64,000 bases of DNA from Schlegelella aquatica. GTDB taxonomy: Bacteria; Pseudomonadota; Gammaproteobacteria; Burkholderiales; Burkholderiaceae_C. This document shows, in pieces, positions 40,146 through 49,385 of the stretch. The DNA lies in assembly GCF_026013905.1 (NCBI RefSeq), contig NZ_CP110257.1, forward strand, positions 62,001 through 126,000, read 5' to 3'. The notes under the pieces are model-generated. The model did not search any database and was not told where the DNA came from. It saw only the letters and a list, made by a program, of their open reading frames with translations. The position numbers and the translations under genes were made by a program. The stretch's first letter is position 1, and each line of letters begins with the position of its first letter.

Positions 40146-41807
40146 TCAACGCCCGGCTTCCTCGCGCAGGCGTCGGCGCCATTCCTCCTCCCACAGCCGC
40201 AGCCGCGCGTCGATCACCGAGGCTTCGATGAAGTCGGACTTCGCGCCCGTGCGCGCGAGGGACTGCGCGGCGCGCAGCCGGTCGATGGCGCCTTGCACGT
40301 CGCCCACCAGATAGCGCGCCTCCGCCTGGGCCCGCACCGCGCGCAGCGGCTGGCCGAGCTTCTCCCAGGCCTGCCCCAGCAGCTCCCAGGCTTGCAGATC
40401 GGTCGCGCGCAGCGACACCCAGCCTTGCAGGTCTTCCGCGGTGCGCTGCAGCCTTGCGGGCGCCTCGGGCCCTTGGGCGGCCAGGCCGATGCGTGCGCTC
40501 AGCAGTTCCATCCCGCGCGAGCCGTCGCCCCGCCAGGCAGCGAGGGCCTCGTCGGCGCGCGCCGCGTCGCCGCGCAACAGCCAGCTCTCGGCGCGCAGCA
40601 TCGCCGCCGCTCGGCGCGCCCGCGCGTCGTCCTGCACCAGCGGCTCCAGTTGCGCGAGGGCCGCGTCGGCCGCCGCCCAGTCGCGCAATTGCGCCGCAGC
40701 CTGTGCGCGGGTGGCCAGGGCCAACGCGCGTGCCGGGCGGGCGCCGCCGGCGTCGTCCGTCTGGCGCAGCCAGGCCCGCCAGGTGTCGGGCCGCGGGTCC
40801 ATCAACACGCGCGCACGCGCCTGCATGAGCGCGTGTTCCAGCGAGACGCCCGGCGAGCGCGCCGGGCCCATGCCCTGGCGCGCGCGGGCCTCGCCGATGC
40901 GCTCGCTGGTCAGCGGGTGCGTGCGCAGGTAGGGGAAGGCGCCGCTGTCGTTGACGCGCGAGCTCTGCTGCAGCTTCTCGAACATGCTGGACATGCCGGC
41001 CGCCGAGAAGCCGGCCTCCTCCAGCACGAGAAACCCGATGCGGTCGGCCTCGCGCTCCATGTCGCGCGAGAAGTTGAGCTGCGCTTGCAGCGCCACCGCC
41101 TGCCCGCCCGCGATCATCGCGTTGGCTGCCTGAGGACTGCGGCTGGCGGCCAGCACGCCGACGATCATCGAGGCGAGCGCCACCAGCGACTGCTGCTTGC
41201 TCTGCACGAGACTGCGCGCGATATGGCGCTGCGTCACGTGCGAGAGCTCGTGCGCCAGCACCGAGGCCAGCTCGTCGCGGGTGGCCGTCAGTGCGATCAG
41301 GCCGAGGTGCACCCCCACGTAGCCCCCGGGCAAGGCGAAGGCGTTGACCGAGCGCTCGCGCAGCAGAAAGGCCTGCCACGCGAAGCGGTCGTGCAGCTCG
41401 GCAGACACCTCGCCGCGCGCACGGGCGGCGGCCATCAACTGCTGCCACAGCGCATCCACGTAGTCGTCCAGCAGCGGGTCCGCGAAGTACGCCGGGTCGC
41501 GCCGGATCTCGGCCACGATGCGGTCGCCCAGTTGCCGCTCGGTGCCGACGCTGAACTCGCCCGAGACGCTGTCGCCCAGGGCGGGCAGCTGCTGCGGCAT
41601 CGGCGCCGGGGTCGATTGCGCCCACGCAGTGGAAAGCGGCGCGCTCACCGCCCCGAGGCCGAATGCGAGGGCCACTGCGCACACGGCCCACGTCGACACC
41701 CGGCGAGGCGCGGGGCCCACGCCTGCCGCCCCACCCGACGAACCAGGACGTGGCCCGGCTGCGGTGGGGCCCAGCGTGGCAGGCGGCGCGAAAGATCGGT
41801 GCAGCAA
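40146..41807 (-). CDS. BepA-like M48 metalloprotease with TPR region
   Basis: 553 residues from ATG at 41807 (the true start may be slightly downstream, since the signal WAVCAVALAFGLGAVSAPLS begins about residue 40). Zinc motif LAHELSHVTQRH (about 186-197) and third ligand FSRDMEREADRIG. The C-terminal half is Ala-rich helical repeats of TPR type (AAADAALAQLEPLVQ, WELLGQAWEKLGQPLRAV). Same architecture as E. coli BepA/YfgC, the periplasmic protease/chaperone for LptD and BAM clients. Convergent with the DUF360 gene, stops four bases apart. Confidence 0.9.
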   Translation of the reverse strand: MLHRSFAPPATLGPTAAGPRPGSSGGAAGVGPAPRRVSTWAVCAVALAFGLGAVSAPLSTAWAQSTPAPMPQQLPALGDSVSGEFSVGTERQLGDRIVAEIRRDPAYFADPLLDDYVDALWQQLMAAARARGEVSAELHDRFAWQAFLLRERSVNAFALPGGYVGVHLGLIALTATRDELASVLAHELSHVTQRHIARSLVQSKQQSLVALASMIVGVLAASRSPQAANAMIAGGQAVALQAQLNFSRDMEREADRIGFLVLEEAGFSAAGMSSMFEKLQQSSRVNDSGAFPYLRTHPLTSERIGEARARQGMGPARSPGVSLEHALMQARARVLMDPRPDTWRAWLRQTDDAGGARPARALALATRAQAAAQLRDWAAADAALAQLEPLVQDDARARRAAAMLRAESWLLRGDAARADEALAAWRGDGSRGMELLSARIGLAAQGPEAPARLQRTAEDLQGWVSLRATDLQAWELLGQAWEKLGQPLRAVRAQAEARYLVGDVQGAIDRLRAAQSLARTGAKSDFIEASVIDARLRLWEEEWRRRLREEAGR

Positions 41808-41927
41808 GAAAACGGCTCCAGACGAGGGCCTGCGCGGCAGGCGGGGATCGGGACGGGTGCCGGCTCGCGCCAGCCTCGGGGTTAGAAGGCGGCGGGGCCG
41901 CGAGGTTCAACGTATCATGCCAAAGCC

Positions 41928-42446
41928 ATGAACCGCACTGCTGCATCCGACACCGGCCTCACCCACTTCGACGCGCAGGGGCAGGCGCACATGGTCGATG
42001 TCGCCGGCAAGGACGTGACCCACCGCGTCGCTCTCGCGCACGGTTTCATCGAGATGCTGCCCGCCACGCTGCAGGTGATTCGGTCCGGCACCGCCAAGAA
42101 GGGCGACGTGCTCGGCATCGCGCGCATCGCGGCGATCCAGGCCGCCAAACGCACCGCCGATCTCATCCCCTTGTGCCACCCGCTGCCCCTGACCCGGGTG
42201 GCCGTGGAATTCGAAGTCCACGCCGCCGGCAGCCGCGTCGAGTGCCGGGCTCAGGTCGAGACGCTCGGCCGCACCGGCGTCGAGATGGAGGCCCTCACCG
42301 CGGTGCAGGTCGGCCTGCTCACCATCTACGACATGTGCAAGGCCATCGACCGCGGCATGACGATCACCGGCGTGCGCCTGCTCGAGAAGCACGGCGGCAA
42401 GTCCGGTCCGTACGTCGCGCCGCAGCCCGGCACGGCGGCGCGCTGA
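41928..42446 (+). CDS. moaC: Cyclic pyranopterin monophosphate synthase
   Basis: 172 residues from ATG at 41928. MoaC motifs: [75 protein letters not shown] and [10 protein letters not shown], covering the catalytic Lys and the substrate pocket. It converts 3',8-cH2GTP to cyclic pyranopterin monophosphate in molybdenum cofactor synthesis. No other moa gene is in the window. TATCAT at 41913-41918 suggests transcription starts only a few bases before the ATG. Confidence 0.97.
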   Translation: MNRTAASDTGLTHFDAQGQAHMVDVAGKDVTHRVALAHGFIEMLPATLQVIRSGTAKKGDVLGIARIAAIQAAKRTADLIPLCHPLPLTRVAVEFEVHAAGSRVECRAQVETLGRTGVEMEALTAVQVGLLTIYDMCKAIDRGMTITGVRLLEKHGGKSGPYVAPQPGTAAR

Positions 42447-42476
42447 GCGGCGCTCCCGCGCCACGGCGCCGGCGCA

Positions 42477-44153
42477 TCAACGCTGCCGCGCCGCCAACAC
42501 CGCCCGCGGCTCCAGGTCCTCGAAGCCGTACTCCGTGACCGGCGTGGTGTCGCAGTGCCAGGGGCGCGCACCCTCGGCGGCGCGTTCGCAGGCCGCGAAC
42601 CACTCGTCACCCAGCGGGTGCCGGAACTCGCGCAGGCGCTGCGCCACGTACAGTGCGCGCCGCTGCTCGCCCGATTCGTGCAACGCCTTGGCATACGCGA
42701 TCATCAGCCGCGCATCGACGAGGTGATGCAGCGGCCGCTCGAAGGTGGCGAGCAGCGGCCCCGGGCGCGAGGCCGTCGTCACCGCGGCGTAGTCGGCATG
42801 GTGACCGAACCAGCGGCTGCGCTGCCCCGCCCGGATGCGTTCGCTCAAGGGGCGTTCCCCAGCCTCCCCCTGCGGCGCGAAGATCTGCACCACGCGCTCG
42901 TACTCCCAGGCCGCCTGCACGGCGCCCGCGATCATCACGAGGCCCGCCACACGCGCCAGCACGCCAGCCACCCGGCACACCCGCTCGCGGCCGGGAGGGA
43001 TCACCCCCACGCCGCCCGCCCCCAGATACACCGCCAGCGCCACCGCCGTGGGCAGCAGGAAGTAGGCGTACCACAACGGGTACTCCAGCAGGCTGTGCAG
43101 CCCCACGAGGGCCAGCATCATCAGCGCCACCCGCGAGGCCCGCGAGCGGGCCTCGTCGGCCGCGCTCAGCCCGCCGCGCGCACGCCACATCAGCGCCCCC
43201 AGCGTGCCGAGCAGCACCAGCGTCATCGGCACACCAAGCTCCACCGCGAGCTGCAGCACCAGGTTGTGCGTGTGGTCGAAGAAGGCCACCGGCCGGTCGG
43301 GAAACGGCGTGAACGTCCATGCGAAGTTGAAGTGGCCCCACCCCACCCCGGCCCAGGGGTACTCGGCGATCAGCGCGAGCGTGTTCGACCAGATCGCGAA
43401 CCGCGAACTGCTGATGTCGCTGGCGCTGTGCATGCGCGCCTCAGGGAAGAACGTGACCCCGCCCCAGCGCCCCCACAGCCACGCCAGCACCGCGAACGCC
43501 GCCGCCAGCGGCAAGGCCGCCATCAGCCCCTGGCGCACCCCCGGGCGCAGCCGTCGGTCGAGCGCGCCCCACGCACTCAGCATCGCGAGCATCAGCCACC
43601 CCATGCGCGAGCCGCTCAGCACGATCCCGAGCGCCAGCAGCGCCATCACCGGCACCAGGAGCCGCCGCGGCCACGCCCGCGCCTGGGCCCACCACACCGC
43701 CCCGCAGAGCGCCAGCGCGAGCAGCGTGGTGAGCTGATTCGGCTGCCGCACGTTGCCCATCGCCCGGCCGGCCGAAGAAGGGGTCGCGATGAAGCCCGGC
43801 AGCGTGGAGTCGCCTCCCCACGCCGGCCACACGTACTGCACGATGCCAAACACCGCACTCACGAGTCCCGCGGCCAGCCACCCCAGGCACAACGCAGCCA
43901 TCACCGAGCCCTCACCGAAGGAGCCCTGAGAGGGCCTTGCATGCCCCGGCCCGACCCCCGTCGGCGCGATGGAAGGCCCCGCGCTCCAGGGCGGCGCCAC
44001 CAGCAGCCACACCCCGAAGCCGAAGAGGCTCGCCAACCCCAAGTGCAGCACCGGCTCAGGCGTGCCGGAGCCCACCACCAGGGGCGGCAGCGCGACGGCC
44101 AGTACGAGAAGGGGGAAGCTGAAAGAAGCGGCGGTTCGGCTCACGCGGCGCAT
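42477..44153 (-). CDS. O-antigen-ligase-like protein, PglL/PilO pilin glycosylation type
   Basis: 558 residues, about a dozen hydrophobic segments. RAMGNVRQPNQLTTLLALAL (about 165-184), SGSRMGWLMLAML and AIWSNTLALIAEYPWAGVGW, then FFDHTHNLVLQLAVELGVPM, follow the Wzy_C pattern. The His/Asn-rich loop DHTHN and the long periplasmic loop are those of O-oligosaccharyltransferases of the PglL group, which transfer lipid-linked glycans to Ser/Thr of pilins. Its position two genes after the pilin supports that role over WaaL-type LPS ligation. Confidence 0.85.
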   Translation of the reverse strand: MRRVSRTAASFSFPLLVLAVALPPLVVGSGTPEPVLHLGLASLFGFGVWLLVAPPWSAGPSIAPTGVGPGHARPSQGSFGEGSVMAALCLGWLAAGLVSAVFGIVQYVWPAWGGDSTLPGFIATPSSAGRAMGNVRQPNQLTTLLALALCGAVWWAQARAWPRRLLVPVMALLALGIVLSGSRMGWLMLAMLSAWGALDRRLRPGVRQGLMAALPLAAAFAVLAWLWGRWGGVTFFPEARMHSASDISSSRFAIWSNTLALIAEYPWAGVGWGHFNFAWTFTPFPDRPVAFFDHTHNLVLQLAVELGVPMTLVLLGTLGALMWRARGGLSAADEARSRASRVALMMLALVGLHSLLEYPLWYAYFLLPTAVALAVYLGAGGVGVIPPGRERVCRVAGVLARVAGLVMIAGAVQAAWEYERVVQIFAPQGEAGERPLSERIRAGQRSRWFGHHADYAAVTTASRPGPLLATFERPLHHLVDARLMIAYAKALHESGEQRRALYVAQRLREFRHPLGDEWFAACERAAEGARPWHCDTTPVTEYGFEDLEPRAVLAARQR

Positions 44154-44244
44154 TGTGCCTGCGCGGCGGGGCCGTCCCTCGGCGCGGTCGACGCTGCCGA
44201 CGCCCCCGGCGCGGCGGGGCGCCTCCAGGCGGCCGGCGCCGCCC

Positions 44245-45567
44245 TCAGGCCGCGACGACGTTGTCGCCCGAGAGGCGACCCCGCGTGTCCACGATCAGCT
44301 TGGCGTGGCGCTGGATCAGCGCGTAGTCGAACCCGTCGTGGTCCGTGGCGAGCAGGAGGCCGTCGTAGCTTCCGATGGTGTCCGCCGTGAGCGGCACCGA
44401 TTGCAGGTCGAAGTGGTAGTCCCGTTTGCGCGGGAAGACGGGCACGTGCGGGTCGCTGTAGGCGATCTCGGCCCCTTTGGCCTGCAGCAAGTCCATGATC
44501 TCCACCGAGGGGGACTCGCGCGTGTCGTCGATGTTCTTCTTGTAGGCCAGCCCCAGCACCAGGATCTTGCTGCCCTTGATGGCCCGGCCCCGCTCGTTCA
44601 GCGCGTCGGCCACTTTGCCCACGACCCACTGCGGCATGTAGTGATTGATCTCGCCGGCCAACTCGATGAAGCGCGTGTTCACGCCGTACTCGCGCGCCTT
44701 CCACGTCAGGTAGAAGGGGTCGATCGGGATGCAATGCCCTCCCAGGCCGGGCCCGGGGCGATAGGGCACGAAACCGAACGGCTTGGTCGCCGCCGCGTCG
44801 ATCACCTCATGGATGTTGATGCCCATGCGATCGGCCACGATCTTCATTTCGTTGACGAGGCCGATGTTGACGCTGCGGTGGATGTTCTCCAGCAGCTTGG
44901 TCATCTCGGCGACCTTGGTGCTGCTGACGGGCACCAGCGTCTGGATGGCGTGTCGGTACACCCCCTGCCCGAGATGCAGGCAAGTGGGCGTCGCCCCGCC
45001 GATCACCTTCGGGATGTCCTTGGTGCCGTAGTGCGGGTTGCCCGGGTCTTCACGCTCGGGGCTGAAGACCAAGGCGCAGTTCTCACCGGGCACCAGGCCC
45101 CGCGAGCGCAATCGGGGGGCCAGCACCTCGTCGGTCGTGCCCGGCCACGTGGTGCTCTCCAGGCTCAAGAGCTGCCCTTCACGCATGTGCGGCAGCATCG
45201 ACTCCACCGTGTTGACGATGAAGCTCAGGTCCGGCTCGCGATAGCGGTTGAGCGGCGTGGGCACGCAGATGATGAGCGCGTCGGCTTCCTTGGTCCGCGC
45301 GAAATCACCGGTGGCCTCGAAGCCCTGCGCCCGCGCCTGCTGGATGCGGTCTGGCGTGAGCCGTTCGATGTAGCTCTGACCGGCATTGAGCTTCTTCACC
45401 TTCTCGGCATCGATGTCGAAGCCGATCACTCGAATGCCGACCTCGGAGAAGCGCAGCGCCAGCGGCAAGCCCACGTAACCCAGCCCATAGATGCCCACGG
45501 TCAAGGTCTTGCCACGAATGCGATCGTCCAGCGCTGCAAGAGAGTGCGAAAGCATGCGGGTGTCCAT
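44245..45567 (-). CDS. UDP-N-acetylhexosamine 6-dehydrogenase (WbpA/WecC family)
   Basis: 440 residues from ATG at 45567. N-terminal NAD domain [20 protein letters not shown]; substrate-binding [20 protein letters not shown]; the catalytic Cys in [21 protein letters not shown]-terminal [19 protein letters not shown]. It oxidises a UDP-HexNAc to the uronic acid for surface glycans. The [15 protein letters not shown] segment fits UDP-GlcNAc dehydrogenases (WbpA) better than UDP-glucose dehydrogenases. Between pilin and O-ligase, it may supply a sugar for pilin glycan, LPS or capsule. Confidence 0.92.
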   Translation of the reverse strand: MDTRMLSHSLAALDDRIRGKTLTVGIYGLGYVGLPLALRFSEVGIRVIGFDIDAEKVKKLNAGQSYIERLTPDRIQQARAQGFEATGDFARTKEADALIICVPTPLNRYREPDLSFIVNTVESMLPHMREGQLLSLESTTWPGTTDEVLAPRLRSRGLVPGENCALVFSPEREDPGNPHYGTKDIPKVIGGATPTCLHLGQGVYRHAIQTLVPVSSTKVAEMTKLLENIHRSVNIGLVNEMKIVADRMGINIHEVIDAAATKPFGFVPYRPGPGLGGHCIPIDPFYLTWKAREYGVNTRFIELAGEINHYMPQWVVGKVADALNERGRAIKGSKILVLGLAYKKNIDDTRESPSVEIMDLLQAKGAEIAYSDPHVPVFPRKRDYHFDLQSVPLTADTIGSYDGLLLATDHDGFDYALIQRHAKLIVDTRGRLSGDNVVAA

Positions 45568-45770
45568 CGGGGCATTCTATGGACCACCCCCTCGGCCGTT
45601 GTGTAAAGGACGGCAACTCTTGAACTTGAACTCCGGGTGCAAGCCACCCCGGGCACAGCCGAAGAGCATCAGCCGCGATAACACGCTGCGCGCTCGAAGT
45701 CTCAGGCCTGTTCCGAACACAAGGGCTGCTTTCGCAGCTTCCCTCTTCTCAGCGCCGGCTCGGGAAGTGC

Positions 45771-45806
45771 AAAGCCCGGTCGCCTCTGAGCAAGAGCGAC
45801 CGGGCT
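45771..45806 (-). terminator. Hairpin terminator of pilin gene
   Basis: Minus strand: AGCCCGGTCGC, loop, GCGACCGGGCTTT. An 11-base-pair stem 47 bases beyond the pilin stop with a short U run. Confidence 0.8.
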
Positions 45807-45852
45807 CCAGCAAGAATAGGCGCGAAGCCGATGCCTGCCGCGGGCTACGACA

Positions 45853-46221
45853 TTACGAGGGGTTCACGAGCTGGCACTGGCCGGTGCCTGCGTTGCACTG
45901 CGCGTTCTGACGAATGGCACCGTTCCCACGCGTTGGCGTGGTGAATGTGATGGCGGTATTGTTGTTGTACGCAGCGGCGTCCAAAGCGGGGTTCGGGTCG
46001 CCGGTGCAGGCGGACGCCGTGTAGGCCGGAGCGGGGCGGTTGTTGGCCAGCTCTGCCACGGCGGCGCCCATGTAGGCCTTGGCTTCCGCCAGGCAGCCAG
46101 AGTTCGCCGAGCGCTGGGTATAGTCGCGATACTGCGGCAGCGCGATCGCCGCCAAGATGCCGATGATCGCCACGACGATCATCAGTTCGATGAGGGTGAA
46201 ACCCTGCTGGACACGCTTCAT
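45853..46221 (-). CDS. pilA: Type IV major pilin
   Basis: 122 residues; ATG at 46221 with AAGGAGAGATCA. Short positively charged leader MKRVQQG, PilD cleavage before Phe, then [20 protein letters not shown] with Glu5 of the mature chain. Short globular domain with Cys residues ([34 protein letters not shown]) forming the D-region disulfides. The very short mature length (~115) is below the usual 140-160 of PilA/PilE but normal for many Comamonadaceae pilins. Driven by a sigma54 promoter and followed by a terminator. Confidence 0.94.
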   Translation of the reverse strand: MKRVQQGFTLIELMIVVAIIGILAAIALPQYRDYTQRSANSGCLAEAKAYMGAAVAELANNRPAPAYTASACTGDPNPALDAAAYNNNTAITFTTPTRGNGAIRQNAQCNAGTGQCQLVNPS

Positions 46222-46262
46222 TGATCTCTCCTTGACAGGTTGGGGGGAAGCGCTGCGGTTGT

Positions 46263-46279
46263 TGCAGGGGCTGTGCCAG
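46263..46279 (-). promoter_or_regulatory. Sigma54 (RpoN) promoter of pilin gene
   Basis: Minus-strand CTGGCACAGCCCCTGCA has the -24 GG and -12 GC dinucleotides at exactly the sigma54 spacing (TGGCAC, then TGCA). Transcription would start near 46251, about 30 bases before the pilin ATG. PilR/RpoN control of pilin genes is well established. Confidence 0.87.
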
Positions 46280-46403
46280 CGCGCCGCGGGCGTGGCGGCG
46301 TGAGGTTGTGCACATTCGCGGCACCTACGGCTCCACCGAGTGCGACAAGCTGTGTCCGGGTATCAGAGGAAGTGACAAGAAACGTCACCCCCCTCGAGGC
46401 CGC

Positions 46404-47162
46404 TCAGAGTTCGTAGACCTGGCCGGCCTCGAGCGCGGCGATGCGGTGGCTGTCCAGAGCGGCCAGTTCGCTCGTCACTTGCGCCTGCTCGCCTGGCTTC
46501 ATGTGGGTGATGTACACCGGCACGCGCGGGTCGAGGGCGCGCAGCTCCTCGGCGAGGGCGCTGGGGGCGAGGTGTTGGCTGAGCAAGGCGACCTCGGCCT
46601 CCCGGTCGCTGAAGGCCGTTTCGATCACCAGCATGGCCACCGGGCGCTGGGCGAGCAGCGGCCACAGGCCGGGGTTGGGGCCGGTGTCGCCGGTGTAGAC
46701 CCACCAGCCTTGCGGCGTCTCGATGCCGTACCCGACCGCAGGCACGGTGTGCTCGGCGGGCAGCACCTCGATGCGCTTGCCGCCCAGCTCCAGTTGCTGG
46801 CCCACGCGCACAGGTGCCAGGCGCAGCAAGGGCTCGGCCTTCGAGGGCAACTGCGTGAAGTCGGGCCAGATGACCCAGTTCATCACGTGGCGCTGCAGCG
46901 CTGCCAATGTCTCCGGCAGCGCGTGGACGGTGATGGGCGCGCGGCGGCGGCCCATGACGGCATCCGCGAGCAGCGGGATGCCGACGATGTGGTCGAGGTG
47001 CGAATGCGTGACGAGGATGTGCTCGATGCGCGCCATCTCCTCCAGCGAGAGATCGCCCACGCCGGTGCCGGCGTCGACGAGCACGTCGTCGTCGATGAGG
47101 AAGGCCGTCGTGCGGCAGCCCGCGGCGATGGCGCCGGAGCAGCCCAACACGCGCACTTTCAT
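46404..47162 (-). CDS. MBL-fold 3',5'-cyclic-nucleotide phosphodiesterase-like protein
   Basis: 252 residues from ATG at 47162. MKVRVLGCSGAIAAGCRTTA opens the chain, then the RNase Z/PDE II-type zinc motif VTHSHLDHIVGIPLLADAVM (about 52-71), EVLPAEHTVPAVGY, VYTGDTGPNPGLW and ITHMKPGEQ. The arrangement matches class II cyclic nucleotide phosphodiesterase-like members of the RNase Z superfamily. Adjacent to the pilin, it could modulate cAMP-dependent (Vfr/CRP) control of pili; that is inference. Confidence 0.8.
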   Translation of the reverse strand: MKVRVLGCSGAIAAGCRTTAFLIDDDVLVDAGTGVGDLSLEEMARIEHILVTHSHLDHIVGIPLLADAVMGRRRAPITVHALPETLAALQRHVMNWVIWPDFTQLPSKAEPLLRLAPVRVGQQLELGGKRIEVLPAEHTVPAVGYGIETPQGWWVYTGDTGPNPGLWPLLAQRPVAMLVIETAFSDREAEVALLSQHLAPSALAEELRALDPRVPVYITHMKPGEQAQVTSELAALDSHRIAALEAGQVYEL

Positions 47163-47564
47163 GAGCGGCCCTCCAGGGGGCGCGGCGAGCCGGCGCGCGC
47201 CGCGTGCGGCAGCGGGCGGCTGTGAGAAGGCGGCGAAAGGGTCATCGAGCGGTTGCAGTCGGCCGCGCAAGCGCGATATGCAGCGCGGCAGCCTGGCTAT
47301 GGTGCGCGCCTGTTACAGGGTTGCCAAGTGGCAAGTGGCACATGGACCGGGGGGTGCCGGCCCGCGAGCGCGCGCGGTGGGCGGTGCCGTGATCCAGTTC
47401 ACGGCGTCGAAGGCGACGGCGGGACGTGGCGGGCGACTGACCAGCGGCAGGCGAGCGGCAGGCGGGCATTCCCTCGAGCGGCCCCTCGCGCTGGCCTGAC
47501 AGCGCCGCCTGTGCGCCCGGTGCTGGCGCCGCAGGGGTGGGCCCGAGCGTGCGCGCAGGGCCCG
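47163..47564. other. 402-base gap between MBL and FHA genes
   Basis: No ORF with a convincing start. The only structure noticed is TTGCCAAGTGGCAAGTGGCA at 47321-47340, two overlapping AAGTGGCA units that also form TGCCA/TGGCA arms. It holds the promoter of the MBL gene, not located precisely. Confidence 0.4.
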
Positions 47565-48278
47565 TTACCCCTGCACGAACTGCATCTGGGTCCCCGCCAG
47601 CTCGATGATGTCGCCGTTCTTGAGCGGCACCGGGTCGTTGCCGACCGGGTTGCCGTTGACCGTGGGGCGCGCGGCGCCTTCGACGTGCGCGAAGACGTAG
47701 CCGCCCGGCCGCTTGGTGATCGAGGCCACCTGCACGCCCGGTTTGCCGACGGTGGTGACCACCTTGGTCAGCGTCACTTCGCGGCCCGCAGCGGCGCCGT
47801 TGAGCACCTTGATGGACGCCGCCGGCACGCTGGGCAGCGAGCCGAAGCCCGACGGGCTGCCCAGCCCGCCGAAGCCCGAAGGGGCCGCGAGCGGCGACGG
47901 GGCGGCCGGCGGCGCCATGGGAGAGGCTGCAGCCGGTGCAGTACCCATCACGCCAGGCTTGATGACCATCGTTTTCTCGTACTCGGTCGCCTCGTCGGTC
48001 AGGTACTTGATCTTGTACTTGCCGATCTCGATCGTGTCGTTGTGCGCCAAGAGCTGCTTCTTGATGGCCTTGCCGTTCACGTAGGTGCCGTTGGTGCTGT
48101 TGAGGTCTTCGATGAAGACGTCTTGCCCCACCATTTGCAGCACGGCGTGCTCACCGCTGACGGCCAGGTTGTCGATCACGATGTCGTTGTAGGGGCGCCG
48201 ACCGAGCGTGGTCTTGTCCTTGGTGAGCTGGACTTCCTTGATCACCACCCCGTCGAGCGAAACAACCAGTTTCCCCAT
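47565..48278 (-). CDS. Protein with two FHA domains
   Basis: 237 residues. N-terminal FHA (about 1-90): LGRRPYNDIVIDNLAVSGEH (GR and SxxH phosphothreonine-binding) and LNSTNGTYVNG. A Pro/Ala/Ser/Gly linker (about 112-150) leads to a second, degenerate FHA (VTTVGKPGVQVASITKRPGG, then PTVNGNPVG). Lies 129 bases downstream of a PP2C phosphatase on the same strand; FHA/PP2C/kinase sets read and reset Thr phosphorylation, often in T6SS control. No kinase gene is in view. Confidence 0.9.
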   Translation of the reverse strand: MGKLVVSLDGVVIKEVQLTKDKTTLGRRPYNDIVIDNLAVSGEHAVLQMVGQDVFIEDLNSTNGTYVNGKAIKKQLLAHNDTIEIGKYKIKYLTDEATEYEKTMVIKPGVMGTAPAAASPMAPPAAPSPLAAPSGFGGLGSPSGFGSLPSVPAASIKVLNGAAAGREVTLTKVVTTVGKPGVQVASITKRPGGYVFAHVEGAARPTVNGNPVGNDPVPLKNGDIIELAGTQMQFVQG

Positions 48279-48407
48279 GCCTTGGCCTCGTTGGAATGTT
48301 CAGTTGTGAGTTGGTTCGGGCGCCGCCTGCCGTTGTATCACGTGCGCGCGGGCCGAACGCTGGGTCTGCGTGGGTTGCAGGACTGCACCGGGGTTCGATG
48401 TGGGGCG

Positions 48408-49190
48408 TCAGCGACGGAACGGCCACCAGGACCGCACGGACGAAGCCTGGCCATGAGCCCGGACCAGCACGACGGCGATATTATCCCGGCCGCCCGCTTC
48501 GTTGGCCGCAGCCACCAGCCGGTTGCCGGCCTCGGCCAGCTCGGTCGTGCGGTCGAGGATCGCCTCGATCTCGGCGTCCGGCACCATGTCGGAGAGACCG
48601 TCCGAGCACAGCAGGTACAGGTCGCCGGGCTGCACGTCGTGCAGGTGGGTTTCCAGCAGCACGGTGTCCTCGACGCCGACGGCGCGCGTCACCAGGTTCT
48701 TGTTGGCCGAGAAGGCGGCCTGCTCGGGCGTGATGAGACCGGCGTCGATCTGCTCCTGCAGCAGCGAATGGTCGCGCGTGATCTGCGTCAGATGGCCGGC
48801 GCGCAGGCGGTAGCCGCGCGAATCGCCGATGTGGCCCATCAGCAGCCGCCCCTCCCGGAAGACGGCCACCACCAGCGTGGTGCCCATGCCGGCGTAATGC
48901 GGGTTGGAGTTGGCCGCGTTGTAGATCGCGCGGTTGGCGTTGTCCACGCAGATGTCCATCGCCCGGCGCACGTCGGTGTCGCTGGCGTTGCTGGCGGCCT
49001 CGGTGAGCCAGCGTCCGAGCTCCGACTTGATGAACGAGGTGGCCATGCTGCTGGCGATCTCGCCGGCGTTGTAGCCGCCCATGCCATCGGCCAGCACGGC
49101 GAGTGCCGCGCGTTCGTCCACCGCCACCGAGTCCTCGTTGTTGTCGCGCGCGCGACCGGGGTCGGTCAGGCAGAAGAACTCGAAGGACAT
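48408..49190 (-). CDS. PP2C-family serine/threonine phosphatase
   Basis: 260 residues from ATG at 49190. All PP2C motifs are present: RARDNNEDSV (metal Asp), VLADGMGGYNAGEIAS, AGMGTTLVVAVF, GHIGDSRGYRLR, CSDGLSDMV and GGRDNIAVVLV. It resembles Stp1/PppA phosphatases that reverse Thr phosphorylation with two Mn2+. Paired with the downstream FHA protein. PppA-type enzymes restrain T6SS firing in Pseudomonas; with a vgrG island in this window that link is tempting but unproven. Confidence 0.93.
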   Translation of the reverse strand: MSFEFFCLTDPGRARDNNEDSVAVDERAALAVLADGMGGYNAGEIASSMATSFIKSELGRWLTEAASNASDTDVRRAMDICVDNANRAIYNAANSNPHYAGMGTTLVVAVFREGRLLMGHIGDSRGYRLRAGHLTQITRDHSLLQEQIDAGLITPEQAAFSANKNLVTRAVGVEDTVLLETHLHDVQPGDLYLLCSDGLSDMVPDAEIEAILDRTTELAEAGNRLVAAANEAGGRDNIAVVLVRAHGQASSVRSWWPFRR

Positions 49191-49385
49191 GGACGGGGCG
49201 CTCAAGTCAAAACCTATCGGGGCGCACGGGACTGCAGTGCCGAGGTGAGGATTGTGCCCTGGATCACACTCCCCGGCGCGAGCAGGCGCCCCCCAAGCCC
49301 CGGGGGCCGCGTGCGACGGGCCGGGCACGCGGGGTGCGCCGGCGCTCGTCGGCCCCACCGGCCCCCATGCGTCACGGGCCGGGGC

